Assembly: GCA_963725275.1 (NCBI GenBank)
Contig: CAVRXS010000005.1
Span: 248,001-312,000, forward strand
From: Bog-756 sp963725275
Lineage (GTDB): Bacteria; Actinomycetota; Acidimicrobiia; Acidimicrobiales; RAAP-2
Length of the DNA: 64,000 nucleotides
Direction of reading: 5' to 3'
Shown here: positions 25,545 through 35,171 of the stretch, one piece after another
Layout of the letters: the number at the start of each line of letters is the position of its first letter
Numbering within the stretch: position 1 is the first letter of the stretch
Position numbers and translations under genes: made by a program
The notes under the pieces: generated by a model
What the model saw: only the letters and a program-made list of their open reading frames with translations
Told to the model about the DNA's origin: nothing
Databases searched by the model: none

Positions 25545-27365
25545 ATGCCCGAGGAACGCCGGATGACCATCACCTCGTCGCCCCACCTGGCACCGGACGA
25601 GGTGGCCCGGCACACCTTCGCCTCGGTTCGCCGCGGGTTCGACCCCGGTGAGGTGAGGGACTACCTCGAATCGCTCGCGGCCGGCCTCCGCGGCCTGGCC
25701 GAGCGCGAGCGCGAGATCCTCCAGGAACTGGCCGAGACCGAGGTCCGGGCGGCCAATCCGGTGCTCGACGAGCCGACCCTGACCGAAGCGCTCGGGAAGG
25801 AGACCGCCCGGGTCCTGCACAGCGCGCACGAGGTTGCCGCCGAGGTGCTGGCCAACGCGCAGGCCGAAGCCCAGCGTCTGTTGGGCGAGGCGGCCGACAC
25901 CGCCGAACATGCCCGGTCCCGCGCCGACACGCTGGTGGCCGATCGGTCCGCGGAGGTCGAGGAGGCCGTCCGGGGGCTTCGGGAGCGCACCGAGCAGCAG
26001 GTTGCCACGGCGCTCGACAAAGCACGCGACGAAGCCGAGCTGATGGCGGAACGGGCTCGTGAAGAGTGCAGGGCAATGGTGGAGGAGGCACAGCAGCTGC
26101 GCGCGCGGGTGCTGGCTGATCTCTCGCGTCGCCGTCGGGTGCTCCACGCCCAGATCGAGCAATTGCGCGCCGGGCGCGAGCGGCTCGCGCAGACCGTCCA
26201 GGACGTCCGCAGTTCCGTCGAGAGCATCGCCGACGATCTGTTCAATGCGGAGAACGACGCCCGTCTTGCCGCGGAAGCCGCGGGCCGCGAAGCGGCGGGT
26301 CGTCCCGACGAGGGAACACCCGAGGAGTTGGCGGCCATCCTGGTGGCCGAGGAGGCGGAGGCGGCCGCCGTGCTGGGCGCGGTACCCGATGCCGCCGAGC
26401 ACGGGGACGGTCCCCCTGCCGTCGCTCCGGCCACCGACGAAGGGACCGGACAGTCCGGCGCGGATGACGCGGAGGGCGCAGACGAACCTGCGCTGGAGCC
26501 GGCCGCGACAGCAGAGGGGGCTCCGCCGGTCGAGGAGGTCGACGCCCTGTTCGCCAAGATCCGGGGCGCCCATGCACAGCCGGTGCCCTCGGAGCCTGCC
26601 GTCGCCGAACCCAACCCGGACACAGATCCAGCGGAGACGGGGGAGGTCCCCGCAGAGCCGACCCCTGACGGTGATGCGGACGACGGGCCTCCGGCGGACC
26701 GACATCCGATGGCGGTGCGCCGAGACGAGCTGCTCCGCCCGATCGTCACGGCACTCGGGCGCCGACTCAAGCGCACGCTCCAGGACTACCAGAACGACCT
26801 GCTCGACGGGCTGCGATCCAGGGGATCGACCTGGTCGAACGACCTACTGCCTCCCGAGGTCGAGCACCGCGACCGACTCGCCACCGCGGCGATCCCAGCG
26901 CTCGAACAGGCCGCGGAGGCCGGCGCTGCGTTCGCTGCGACCGGATCGGAGGACCGACCCAGCGCCGATGCCCTGGTGGGAATCGCCGATCAGCTGGCCG
27001 AATCGTTGGCCGGGCCGTTGCGCCGCCGTCTGCTCGAGGACGACGGCCTCGACGGGGCGGAGGAGTCCGTCTCTGTCGAGCACATCGGATCGGCGTTCCG
27101 GGAGTGGAAGGGTGAGCGGGTCGAGGGACTCGCCGCTGACCACGTGGTGGCAGCGTTTTCGCTGGGGACGATCGCCGCCACAGGAGAGTCAGGGGCCACA
27201 ATCGAGTGGGTCGCCGTCCCGCCGCCCGGGGAGACGCCCTGCCCTGACTGCGAGGACAACGGTCTCAACGGCCCACAGCAGGCCGGGGAGCCGTTCCCCA
27301 CCGGAAATCCGCACCCGCCGGCCCATCCCGGGTGTCGATGTCTGCTGGTCCCCGCTTCCATCTAG
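25545..27365 (+). CDS. DivIVA-domain coiled-coil protein with MuF-like C-terminal domain
   Basis: A 606-aa protein with no membrane segment. Residues 15-55 (HLAPDEVARHTFASVRRGFDPGEVRDYLESLA) match the DivIVA N-terminal lipid-binding domain. Residues about 60-245 are a long coiled coil. Residues about 250-385 are acidic and disordered. The last 220 residues resemble phage MuF-type minor head proteins: VRRDELLRPIVTALGRRLKR, then EWVAVPPPGETPCPDCEDNG and finally PHPPAHPGCRCLLVP, the CxxC...HPxCRC zinc-type signature. It could be a polar or septal scaffold with an unusual tail. The function of the tail is unknown. It lies between the Lon-like gene and UPF0182, and starts 7 nt after TAGGCT. Confidence 0.75.
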   Translation: MPEERRMTITSSPHLAPDEVARHTFASVRRGFDPGEVRDYLESLAAGLRGLAEREREILQELAETEVRAANPVLDEPTLTEALGKETARVLHSAHEVAAEVLANAQAEAQRLLGEAADTAEHARSRADTLVADRSAEVEEAVRGLRERTEQQVATALDKARDEAELMAERAREECRAMVEEAQQLRARVLADLSRRRRVLHAQIEQLRAGRERLAQTVQDVRSSVESIADDLFNAENDARLAAEAAGREAAGRPDEGTPEELAAILVAEEAEAAAVLGAVPDAAEHGDGPPAVAPATDEGTGQSGADDAEGADEPALEPAATAEGAPPVEEVDALFAKIRGAHAQPVPSEPAVAEPNPDTDPAETGEVPAEPTPDGDADDGPPADRHPMAVRRDELLRPIVTALGRRLKRTLQDYQNDLLDGLRSRGSTWSNDLLPPEVEHRDRLATAAIPALEQAAEAGAAFAATGSEDRPSADALVGIADQLAESLAGPLRRRLLEDDGLDGAEESVSVEHIGSAFREWKGERVEGLAADHVVAAFSLGTIAATGESGATIEWVAVPPPGETPCPDCEDNGLNGPQQAGEPFPTGNPHPPAHPGCRCLLVPASI

Positions 27366-27368
27366 GCT
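27363..27368 (+). promoter_or_regulatory. Candidate -10 box of the UPF0182 gene
   Basis: TAGGCT begins with the TAG stop codon of the preceding gene and lies 7 nt before the ATG at 27376. The stop and the promoter element therefore share bases. Confidence 0.4.
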
Positions 27369-27375
27369 GCTCCGG

Positions 27376-30309
27376 ATGCCTCCAGCCAGCGACATGCCCA
27401 CGACCGCCCAGACCGAGCGCTCTCCTCGCCGCCGACGCCGGCGGTGGATCATCGCAGTCATCGTCGTCCTGGTGATCATCTTCGCCTCACTGCGCACGTT
27501 TGCCACGTTCTACACCGACGCCCTCTGGTTCTCGTCGGTCAACCTGCACTCGGTCTGGCTCAAGATGTTCGAGATCAAGGCCGGGCTGATGATCGTCTTC
27601 TCGCTCATCTTCGCGGCGCTGCTCCTGGCAAGTCTGTTGGTGGCGGAGCGGCTCGCCCCGAAGGGCCCGACACTCGACGCCGAGGACGAATTCGTCAAGC
27701 GGTACCGCGAGGTGGTCGGGCCGTACGCCCGCTGGCTGCGGGCGGTCGTCGTGGTGGTGCTGTCCCTGATCGTCGGGTCACAGGCAATCGGTCAGTGGCA
27801 GAACTGGCTCCTCTTCCGGAACAGCACACCCTTCCCGACGACCGACCCGGAGTTCCACCGCAACGTGGCCTTCTTCGTGTTCACCCTGCCCTTCGAGCAG
27901 TTCCTCGTCCACTGGGCCCTGGTGGCCCTGGTGGTGGTGCTCCTGGCCACCCTGGTCAGCCACTACCTCAACGGCGGTATCCGGCTCCAGGGACAACGCC
28001 CGCGGGTCCGCCCTGCGGTCAAGGCGCATCTGTCGGTCATCCTGGGTCTCCTTGCCCTGGTGAAGGCAGTGGGCTACTACCTGGCCCGCTTCAACCTGGA
28101 CCTCTCCTCCAACGGCTTTGTGCAGGGTGCCGGGTACACCGATGTGCACGCCCGGCTCCCCGCCCTCGACCTGCTGATCCTGGTGTCGTTCGCTGCGGCG
28201 GCGCTCCTCATCTACAACATTCGCCGCCAGGGGTGGGCTCTCCCCATCCTGGGGGTCGGGTTGTGGTTCCTGGTGGCACTGACCGCCGGCACGATCTACC
28301 CCGCGCTCGTCCAGGCGCTCAAAGTCAATCCGTCCCAGAACACCCTCGAACGCCCCTACATCCAACGGAACATCGACGCCACGCGAACGGCGATGGGGAT
28401 CAACAACGTCCAGACCAACGCCTATCCGGCATTGTCCACGCTCACTGCCGATCAGCTGACCGCGAGCAGCGACACGCTGGCCAACGTCCGTCTCTGGGAT
28501 CCCACCCAGACCCAACCGACGTATCAGAAGCTCCAGGACATCCGCTCCTACTACCAGTTCCAGGCGCTGACCCTCGACCGGTACGACATCAACGGGGCCG
28601 AGACCCCTGTCGTCGTCGGGGTCCGCGAGATCAACCAGAACGACCTGCCGTCGACCTCATGGGTGAACACCACCCTGCAGTACACCCACGGCTACGGCAT
28701 GATCATCTCGGCGGCCACTCAAGCGACTGGCAATGGCGATCCCCAGTTCTCGGTGGGTGGTGTCCCGCCGGTCTCCAACGGTCTTCCCCAGATCACCCAG
28801 CCGGCGGTCTACTTCGGCTTGGCCAGTGCACCCTACGTGGTCGCCAACACCAAGCAGCCGGAGATCGACTACCAGCTCCCGACCGGGGGCAACGTCGAGA
28901 CCCACTACTCGGGCGACGGAGGCGTGCAGCTCTCCAACTTCTTCGACCGGGCGATGTTCGCCGTCCGGTTCAACGACGTCAACCTGCTCATCTCCAATCA
29001 GATCACTTCGAACTCACGAATCATGTTCGCTCGTGGCGTGTCGCAGCGGGTGACCAAGGCGGCGCCGTTCCTCAGCCTGGATGCGGACCCGTATCCGGTG
29101 CTGCTCAACGGGCAGATCGACTGGGTTCAGGACGCCTATACGACGAGCTCCAATTATCCGTACGCACAGAATGCCAACACCATCGCCGTCAACCCGTCCA
29201 GCGGCTTGCTTACCAGCAACTTCAACTATGTCCGGAACTCGGTCAAGGTGCTCATCAACGCCTACACCGGCAAGATGACCTTCTATGTGACGGACCCGAG
29301 CGATCCGATCATCCAGACCTACGAGAAGGCGTTCCCCGGGATGTTCACACCGGCATCGAAGATGAGCAGTCAGCTCGTGGCCCACCTGCGCTACCCCGAG
29401 GACATCTTCGCGGTACAGGCAACCATGTTCGGCAAGTACCACATCAAGCAGGCGGCCAACTTCTACAGCGCGGCCGACGCCTGGACGATCTCGCCGTCCC
29501 CCGGCTCGGGTTCGCCATCCGCAGCCCTTGCCACCACCCAGACCGTCAACGCGGTGGGCCAGGTGGTGTCCACGGGGCAGCAGGTACGAATGGCGCCCAT
29601 CTACCAGGTCCTCAAGATCCCCGGGGAATCCGCCCAGTCGTTCAATCTGATCGACGCCTTGGTCCCCTCGTCAGGGGGCAACCAGATCCAGACGCTCTCC
29701 GGGTTCATGATGGCAGGGTCGGATCCCGGTCACTACGGCCAGCTCAAGATGTTCGTGACGCCGCGCGCAAACCCGGTCAACGGCCCCGCCATCGTCGCGG
29801 CCAAGATCTCGGCCACGCCGACCGTCTCCAGCGCGATCTCCCTGCTCAATCAGAACGGCTCGTCCGTGCTGTTGGGCCAGGTCCTCATGATCCCGGTCGC
29901 CAAGGCGCTGCTCTACATCCAGCCGCTGTACGTCGAGTCGTCCCGCAACGCCTTCCCCGAGCTCCAACGGGTCATCGCTGTGTACGGGAACCAACCGGCC
30001 GCTATCGGGAACACCCTCGGGGATGCGTTGACCTCGCTGTTCCAGGCACCGGTGTCCACCACACCCGGGAGTTCTGTGGGGGGAAGCCTCACGCCCCAGG
30101 TCCGGGCTCTCCTGAACGAGGCGCAGACGGCCTATGCCCAGTCGCAGGCCGACCTCAAGGCCGGAAATCTCGGCGCCTACCAGAACGACATCAACACCCT
30201 CGAGTCCAATCTCCAGGCGGTCCAGGCGCTTACCGGGGGGACCGAGGCCAGCACCACCACGACCACGACCACCCTCCCGAACACTGGGTCTCTCGGCGAC
30301 GGCGGTTGA
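27376..30309 (+). CDS. UPF0182 family large membrane protein
   Basis: A 977-aa protein with about seven membrane segments in the first 330 residues (for example RRWIIAVIVVLVIIFASLRTFATFYTDALWF, a UPF0182 start) and a very large external region. The external part contains ERPYIQRNIDATRTAMGI, RSYYQFQALTLDRYDINGAETPVVVGVREIN and LRYPEDIFAVQATMFGKYHI, all typical of the family. The tail has an acidic, Thr-rich linker (ASTTTTTTTLPNTGS). The function of the family is unknown; Rv3193c and Rv0064 of M. tuberculosis are members. It is the last protein gene of the envelope block. Confidence 0.9.
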   Translation: MPPASDMPTTAQTERSPRRRRRRWIIAVIVVLVIIFASLRTFATFYTDALWFSSVNLHSVWLKMFEIKAGLMIVFSLIFAALLLASLLVAERLAPKGPTLDAEDEFVKRYREVVGPYARWLRAVVVVVLSLIVGSQAIGQWQNWLLFRNSTPFPTTDPEFHRNVAFFVFTLPFEQFLVHWALVALVVVLLATLVSHYLNGGIRLQGQRPRVRPAVKAHLSVILGLLALVKAVGYYLARFNLDLSSNGFVQGAGYTDVHARLPALDLLILVSFAAAALLIYNIRRQGWALPILGVGLWFLVALTAGTIYPALVQALKVNPSQNTLERPYIQRNIDATRTAMGINNVQTNAYPALSTLTADQLTASSDTLANVRLWDPTQTQPTYQKLQDIRSYYQFQALTLDRYDINGAETPVVVGVREINQNDLPSTSWVNTTLQYTHGYGMIISAATQATGNGDPQFSVGGVPPVSNGLPQITQPAVYFGLASAPYVVANTKQPEIDYQLPTGGNVETHYSGDGGVQLSNFFDRAMFAVRFNDVNLLISNQITSNSRIMFARGVSQRVTKAAPFLSLDADPYPVLLNGQIDWVQDAYTTSSNYPYAQNANTIAVNPSSGLLTSNFNYVRNSVKVLINAYTGKMTFYVTDPSDPIIQTYEKAFPGMFTPASKMSSQLVAHLRYPEDIFAVQATMFGKYHIKQAANFYSAADAWTISPSPGSGSPSAALATTQTVNAVGQVVSTGQQVRMAPIYQVLKIPGESAQSFNLIDALVPSSGGNQIQTLSGFMMAGSDPGHYGQLKMFVTPRANPVNGPAIVAAKISATPTVSSAISLLNQNGSSVLLGQVLMIPVAKALLYIQPLYVESSRNAFPELQRVIAVYGNQPAAIGNTLGDALTSLFQAPVSTTPGSSVGGSLTPQVRALLNEAQTAYAQSQADLKAGNLGAYQNDINTLESNLQAVQALTGGTEASTTTTTTTLPNTGSLGDGG

Positions 30310-30383
30310 ACGAGGGGTTCGCGACCCGGGCAGGAGTCGCTGGACGAGCATCGGTGGGCGGGTGCTACTCTCTATTCTCGCGA

Positions 30384-30460
<77 letters not shown>

Positions 30461-30503
30461 TCGAACCGCTGGTCGGCGCGTCTCGTGCACAGGACACAGG
30501 CGC

Positions 30504-30635
30504 CTGGCCAGCGTTTTCGCGTCCAGGCGAGTGTGCGGAGATGCCGTTTCTCGGGGCTTTTTATGGGGACCTACCCAGCCGTGCCCTAGGGAGCCCTATC
30601 CAGGGTGGCGCAGCGCACGCGGCCCGTACGCTGCG
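30504..30635 (+). repeat. Dispersed imperfect repeat, copy A (in gene-free stretch 30461-30845)
   Basis: About 132 bp that align with 43298-43430: both begin CTGGCC(A/G)GCG(T/G)TTTCGCGTC, both share TTTCTCGGGGC then GGGACCTAC, and both end with ACGCGGCC...ACGCTGCG. Identity over the whole is moderate, with small gaps. It begins 44 bp after tRNA-fMet. I see no convincing gene in 30461-30845; open frames there lack codon or family support. The repeat may be the relic of a mobile element or an untranslated RNA. Confidence 0.5.
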
Positions 30636-30845
30636 CTTTCGCCGTCGAGTCCTCGGTCGAGATTGCGATGCATCGGGCTGCACAGGGCACGCCTACGAAC
30701 CCCGACGACACGACCCGGGCCAGCCGAACGCGGTAGCGAACACCCAGGTCGCACCGACCTCCGGGCAGACACGCGTAGGGTCCGGCGCGCGCCGGCGACC
30801 CATTCGCGACGGCTGCGTCCTCTCGGTCACGTTCCCAAATGCTGC

Positions 30846-31226
30846 TCAAGACCCAGCAGCATCGGGCATCAGGCAGAAGGGGCGGCCTTCGGGATCCAGC
30901 ATCACGCGCCAGCGGTCACCTCCGGGCTGGAACTCGGGCACCTTTGCTCCCAGCTTCATAGACGCGACCTCCGCCATTGCGACATCGGTCACTCGCAAAT
31001 CGAGGTGGTACTGCTTGGCGTGCTCGTCGTCGGGCCATCTCGGCGGGGTGTAGCCGTCGATCCGGCCGAACCCGATGGAGGTCGTTCCATCCGAGACCAT
31101 CGAGTATTCGTCCTCGCGGTAGGGCATCTCCCAGCCCAGGAGCGCCGAGTAGAAGCCGGCCATCGCCCGGGGATCAGCGCAGTCCAGATTGACCATGTAC
31201 AGGCTCGCTAACCGCTCGGAGCTCAT
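30846..31226 (-). CDS. VOC family protein
   Basis: A 126-aa VOC-fold protein: LYMVNLDCADPRAMAGFYSALLGWEMPYRED, HLDLRVTDVAMAEVASMKLGAKV and RVMLDPEGRPFCLMP. The ending RPFCL is common in the subgroup often labelled glyoxalase-like. The ATG at 31226 is used because GGGAGG lies about 6 nt upstream; an earlier in-frame start would be weaker. It is divergent from a MarR gene at 31307, which probably controls it through the shared 80-bp region. Confidence 0.82.
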   Translation of the reverse strand: MSSERLASLYMVNLDCADPRAMAGFYSALLGWEMPYREDEYSMVSDGTTSIGFGRIDGYTPPRWPDDEHAKQYHLDLRVTDVAMAEVASMKLGAKVPEFQPGGDRWRVMLDPEGRPFCLMPDAAGS

Positions 31227-31260
31227 CGCGCACCTCCCGAGGCCCACATCTTCCCTCGTG

Positions 31261-31299
31261 GTCTAATTATTGAGTGAGTCACACATATTAATCTAGACT
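31261..31299. promoter_or_regulatory. Divergent promoter with imperfect palindrome (MarR operator candidate)
   Basis: GTCTAAT at 31261-31267 and ATTA-atc-TAGAC at 31287-31298 form an imperfect inverted repeat in an AT-rich island between the VOC and MarR genes. TAGACT at 31294-31299 lies 7 nt before the MarR ATG and fits the leaderless -10 rule, so a protein bound here would cover it. Confidence 0.45.
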
Positions 31300-31306
31300 G
31301 CCCTCT

Positions 31307-31930
31307 ATGGACGAGTCAACCGGGGCGCGACAGGCGAATCTGCTCGCCACTCTGGCGGTGGGGCTCAACGACCGCATCCGCGACGCCGAGGAGACGGCGG
31401 CCGGTCACGGATCAGCCGCCCCGGCGGCGTTGGTGGCGCTGCACGAGTTCCTGGGTGGCGCTTCGATCGACCAGCTCCGACAAGTCGTCGGGCTCACCCC
31501 ATCAGGTGCGGTACGTCTGATCGACAAGCTCAGCGAATCTGGTCTCGTCAAGCGTGGCCCGGGACCCGACGGGCGATCTCGCGCAGTGACGCTCACCCGT
31601 CGTGGCAGCGACGCAGCACGGCGGGTCTTGGCAGCCCGCCGAGCAGTGACCGAATCACTCTTGGCAGGGTTGAGCACCAACGAGCGCGACAGACTCACAC
31701 CACTACTGGAACGCCTCCTCCACGCATTAACCGCAGCACGACTCGGCGAACGGGCAAGCTCCAAGACTCCTCCGGGCGGATGGCTCTGCAGGCTCTGCGA
31801 CTTCTCCGCATGCGGTCGCGACGAGGGCGCCTGTCCGGTCGCTAACCTCAGCGAGTTGGCTGTGGAGCGTCAACTTGAAGGGTCCAAGACCGCCAAGACG
31901 CAGACATGCAATCGATCGGCTAAGGCATGA
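31307..31930 (+). CDS. MarR-family regulator with cysteine-rich C-terminus
   Basis: A 207-aa winged-helix regulator. The DNA-binding part is ALHEFLGGASIDQLRQVVGLTPSGAVRLIDKLSESGLVKRGPGPDGRSRAVTLTRRG. A C-terminal extension reads GGWLCRLCDFSACGRDEGACPVAN, four cysteines in about 17 residues, which could bind zinc or an Fe-S cluster or sense oxidants. The extension is longer than in ordinary MarR proteins. The gene is divergent from a VOC gene and may autoregulate. It ends 19 bp before the YdeI-like gene. Confidence 0.85.
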   Translation: MDESTGARQANLLATLAVGLNDRIRDAEETAAGHGSAAPAALVALHEFLGGASIDQLRQVVGLTPSGAVRLIDKLSESGLVKRGPGPDGRSRAVTLTRRGSDAARRVLAARRAVTESLLAGLSTNERDRLTPLLERLLHALTAARLGERASSKTPPGGWLCRLCDFSACGRDEGACPVANLSELAVERQLEGSKTAKTQTCNRSAKA

Positions 31931-31949
31931 CACAGTCGGCATCTCTCTC

Positions 31950-32543
31950 ATGACACTCGATTCAGCGGAGCTGATCGTCTCGAACGTCGCTGCCTGGCGG
32001 CGATGGTTGGCAAAGCGCCCTTCGGACTCAGAGGGTGTCTGGCTGGTTCTCGCCAAGAAGGGCACAACGCGCCCAACCTCGCTCACCTACGACCAGGCCC
32101 TCGAGGAAGCCCTCTGCTGCGGCTGGGTCGACGGGCAGCTCGCCCGCCGCGATGATGGCACCTTCCGGCGACGATTCACCCCTCGTCGTGCAGGCAGCGC
32201 CTGGTCAAAGCGCAACATCGCGATCATCGAACGACTGACCGCTGAAGGTCGGATGCGTCCACCCGGGCTTCGTGCGGTGGAGCGCGCAAAGGCCGATGGG
32301 ACCTGGGACGCCGCCTATGGCGGTGCCGCTAGGATCGAGGTCCCCGACGACCTGAAAAGTGCGCTCTCCGCCAACCCCCGGGCCTCGAAAGCCTTTGCAC
32401 GGCTCGACAAGGCGAACCGCTACTCCGTCCTCTACCGGGTCACAACCGCCCGGCGTCCCGATACCCGCGCGCGGCGAATCGAGCGGCTGGTCGACATGCT
32501 CGCTCAGGGCCACGTGATTCATCCCGAGCCCAAGGGACGATGA
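31950..32543 (+). CDS. YdeI/OmpD-associated family protein
   Basis: A 197-aa soluble protein of the YdeI family: WRRWLAKRPSDSEGVWLVLAKKGT, LTYDQALEEALCCGWVDGQ, RFTPRRAGSAWSKRNIAIIERLTAEGRM. This arrangement is diagnostic of the family, whose members are linked to peptide resistance but have no settled biochemical role. The ATG at 31950 is the first that fits the family start. It follows the MarR gene and may be in the same unit. Confidence 0.85.
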   Translation: MTLDSAELIVSNVAAWRRWLAKRPSDSEGVWLVLAKKGTTRPTSLTYDQALEEALCCGWVDGQLARRDDGTFRRRFTPRRAGSAWSKRNIAIIERLTAEGRMRPPGLRAVERAKADGTWDAAYGGAARIEVPDDLKSALSANPRASKAFARLDKANRYSVLYRVTTARRPDTRARRIERLVDMLAQGHVIHPEPKGR

Positions 32544-32743
32544 GTGCGCATGTGGTGACGGGGTGACTGGCGGACGGCCAGCGTTCGTAGCGCCCGGAGC
32601 ATTCTGCGATGAGCACGCCAGGGAGGGCACCGGAGGCCCGAAAATGCGTCGAGGTTGACAGAATGAGCGCCGGTTCTCGGGGCGCTCTCGCTCGGCGGCC
32701 GACATTGAACGGGCGCGTGCCCTGGTGGGGCAGCGTCGGCGGT

Positions 32744-32904
32744 TCAGGAGCTCGACTTGACTTGCATCCGTCCCCAGAAGGCCTCCACCATCGAATTATC
32801 GTGGGCATCGCCCACTGATCCCGTCGGAGGAAGCAATCCCGATCGTTTGGCCCGGACCCACGAGAGCATTCCCATCACCGATCGATGAACGAACTCCTTC
32901 GTGG
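32744..32904 (-). mobile_element. IS3-family transposase remnant (C-terminal fragment)
   Basis: The minus strand encodes SGLLPPTGSVGDAHDNSMVEAFWGRMQV, the DDE-domain end of an IS3-type OrfB, including the catalytic glutamate of N-S-M-V-E. The frame ends shortly after (KSSS, stop) and the upstream part of the transposase is absent. It abuts the end of the broken FtsX permease gene. No inverted repeats were recognised. The stretch 32544-32743 next to it holds nothing I can identify. Confidence 0.75.
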
Positions 32905-35171
32905 TCAATCGTTGCGGGCAACCTCGGGTCCAGTGATCCGATTGAGGAGCGGGAACGTCGCGGCGATGATGGCGAGTGAAGCCGCCAGTCCACCGAGCAC
33001 CGCCACCCAATAGGTGGTCCCCGGAACTTCGAACGATATGCCGACCTGGGAGCTGAGGTAGAGGGCTGCAGCAACCAGACCAACGACCAGCGAAACCCCT
33101 GCAACGATGAAAAGTGGTAATGCGCTTTCCAACGTGATCACACGACGCAGGATGCTGAGCGGGACACCGGTGAGACGGAGCAAACTGAATGGGCGCTTGC
33201 GCTCAACCAACCCGGCCGTAACGTTTACGGCGAGGCTGCAGGCAGCAATGATCAGACTCGCAACGTAATCACAGCCGTCATGTCCTGAATCGCCGCGAGT
33301 AGCCGCGCCGTAGAGGGATTGAGCGCCACGACCGCCACGGGAATCCCCTCGAAGGGAAAGGCTCGCTCGAGTGACGTTCGTGCCCGTTCGATCGAGCCCG
33401 ATGACCCGTCGGTGGCGACGACCACGGCGTTCACCGGGAGACTCGCGAGCTGCGCTGCAGACAGATGCGCGCTCGGCCACACCGCCGTGGAGGCGTGAGA
33501 GCTGTGCCCAAGGACGTTCGAGAGAAAATATCCGACACTTGCGGCCACCGTTCCTGGGGAGCACTTCCCGATGGCGGGCGTCTCCGCCAGTTGGTCGCAC
33601 GGGACGACTCCGAACGAATCCGCCAGCGGACCTTGGGACTGTCCGAACGAGTTCCTCAGCGGAGCTTGCGGGCTGTCGTGGACCACGGTCACACCGCTGA
33701 CTCCGGGTGTCGCGCGGAGCGCAGCAAGCGTCTGGCTCGTGACCGAAGGAACTTGCGCGGAAGCAGGACAATCTGTCGAGAAACCGCAGAACGGGACGGC
33801 AAGCGTGTCGTTCCCGATGCTTCCTCGCCCTGTACTGCTGGCCGCAGCGATCGAGCTCAATGCCCCGATGGCCGCACTCGTGATGAAGAGAGCGATGACG
33901 AGCCCACTGACGAACCGGAAGGCCGTCTTAGGGTTGTCGAGGAGGCGGCGGCCGGCGATCAGGGTGGCGGGGCGGCTCGCGCGATGGGCCATGATCCGAG
34001 CTCCCGCCGTGGTGAACCACGGCCCGGCCAACACCAGCCCGACGACAAGAAGCCCGAAGCCCAGGAAAAACTCGAGCTGCTGGCCGCTGTTGCTGCCCGG
34101 CTTGCCGGCGGCGTCAAAGTAGGCGAGCAAGGCGATCCCGGCGAGAAGAGGGATGACCCGGAACACTCGCGGCGAGGCGGAGGTCGTTCGTCGACTCACA
34201 GCGAGCGGCGAGATCCGAACACGCTGCAGCGCCAAGCGTGCGGACACGATTGCCGCGATTGGGACGCTGATCACGACGATCGCGATGTCGATCGCCCGAA
34301 GCGAGAGGTCTCCTGCGGCCAACGGCGCGCCCGTGAAAGGGACGTGGTAAAGCAGCGGTCGCAGGAGGAAGAACAGGACGAACCCGAGCGCCAATCCGGC
34401 GAAGGCCGCTGCCGTCGCCTCCACGGCCGAGATCACCGAGATCTGCCGCGGCGTGGCACCCACCAGCCGCATGGCGGCGAAGCGCTCCTCTCGCCTGGCG
34501 GCGGACAACCGACTGGCGGTGGATATCAAGATGAGCAACCGCAGCAACAAGGCGACCGCTCCAATGGCCAGGATCCACTGCAGGGCGAATGCGCTGCCGG
34601 CGCCGCTCTTACAGGCATTGCAACTGGCCGGCGTCTGCTGGATTCCTTGGACTTCGACCGCCCCCGGAACATGCGCGAGTTGCTGTGGGTCGTGGCCGAT
34701 GACGATGATCAGGGAGTTGGGAGACGGGAGGCCGGCTGTGCCGATGGTTCCGGTCTGGTGTCCGGCAAACCGCTCGGCCAACTGGTCTGTCGGGGTCGAC
34801 GCCACCAGGCGTTCGAGCGCCGGCGAGGCGTAATACTGTCCGGCTCCCGGCAGGTGAGCGAGCCCCGGCGGAACCGGCGAGGTTGGCCCCGTGGCAGCGA
34901 CATCGACGCGGTCGATTGCCTGGTCGCCGAACTGGTCGACGGTGAGCAGCCACCACAACGGATCCGACGCCGAGGTGCTCGTCGTGCGTGGACTTGTCGC
35001 CGAGGTGTCCAGCCAGGAACCGCGCTGGGTTTGGCTGTGAAGCCCGTTGACGCCAGCGAGCGCCATGAGGAGCAAGCCGACCCCGAGGGCAACCGCAGCG
35101 GCCGTGACAAGGGTGCGCAGCGCCGCTTCGCGCCCGCCGCCGAGAGTGAGGCGCAATCCGAGGCGAATCAT
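32905..35171 (-). pseudogene. FtsX-like ABC exporter permease, frameshifted
   Basis: A MacB/LolC-type permease of about 755 aa, normally with an N-terminal membrane segment, external domains and seven or more further segments. It begins IRLGLRLTLGGGREAALRTLVTAAAVALGVGLLLMALAGV and contains AGLALGFVLFFLLRPLL and LVIALFITSAAIGALSSIAAA. Near 33258-33275 the frame ends in VITLRV-stop while the natural continuation (VASLIIAACSLAVNVTAGLVERKRPFSLLRLTGV) is in another frame and runs to 32905. One missing base explains this. An IS3 remnant adjoins the 3' end. The ATG overlaps the ATPase stop. Confidence 0.8.

Noticed and set aside
25563..27365. Alternative start of the DivIVA-MuF protein at 25563
   Set aside because: GAGGAA gives it some support, but the TAGGCT box 7 nt before 25545 fits the pattern of neighbouring genes better. 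It cannot be excluded.
30461..30540. Integrated element attached to tRNA-fMet
   Set aside because: No integrase gene and no second copy of the tRNA 3' end was found downstream; only the imperfect repeat remains suggestive.
30531..31211. Open frame downstream of tRNA-fMet on the plus strand
   Set aside because: It runs antisense to the VOC gene, is rich in Arg/Pro and has no recognisable domain.
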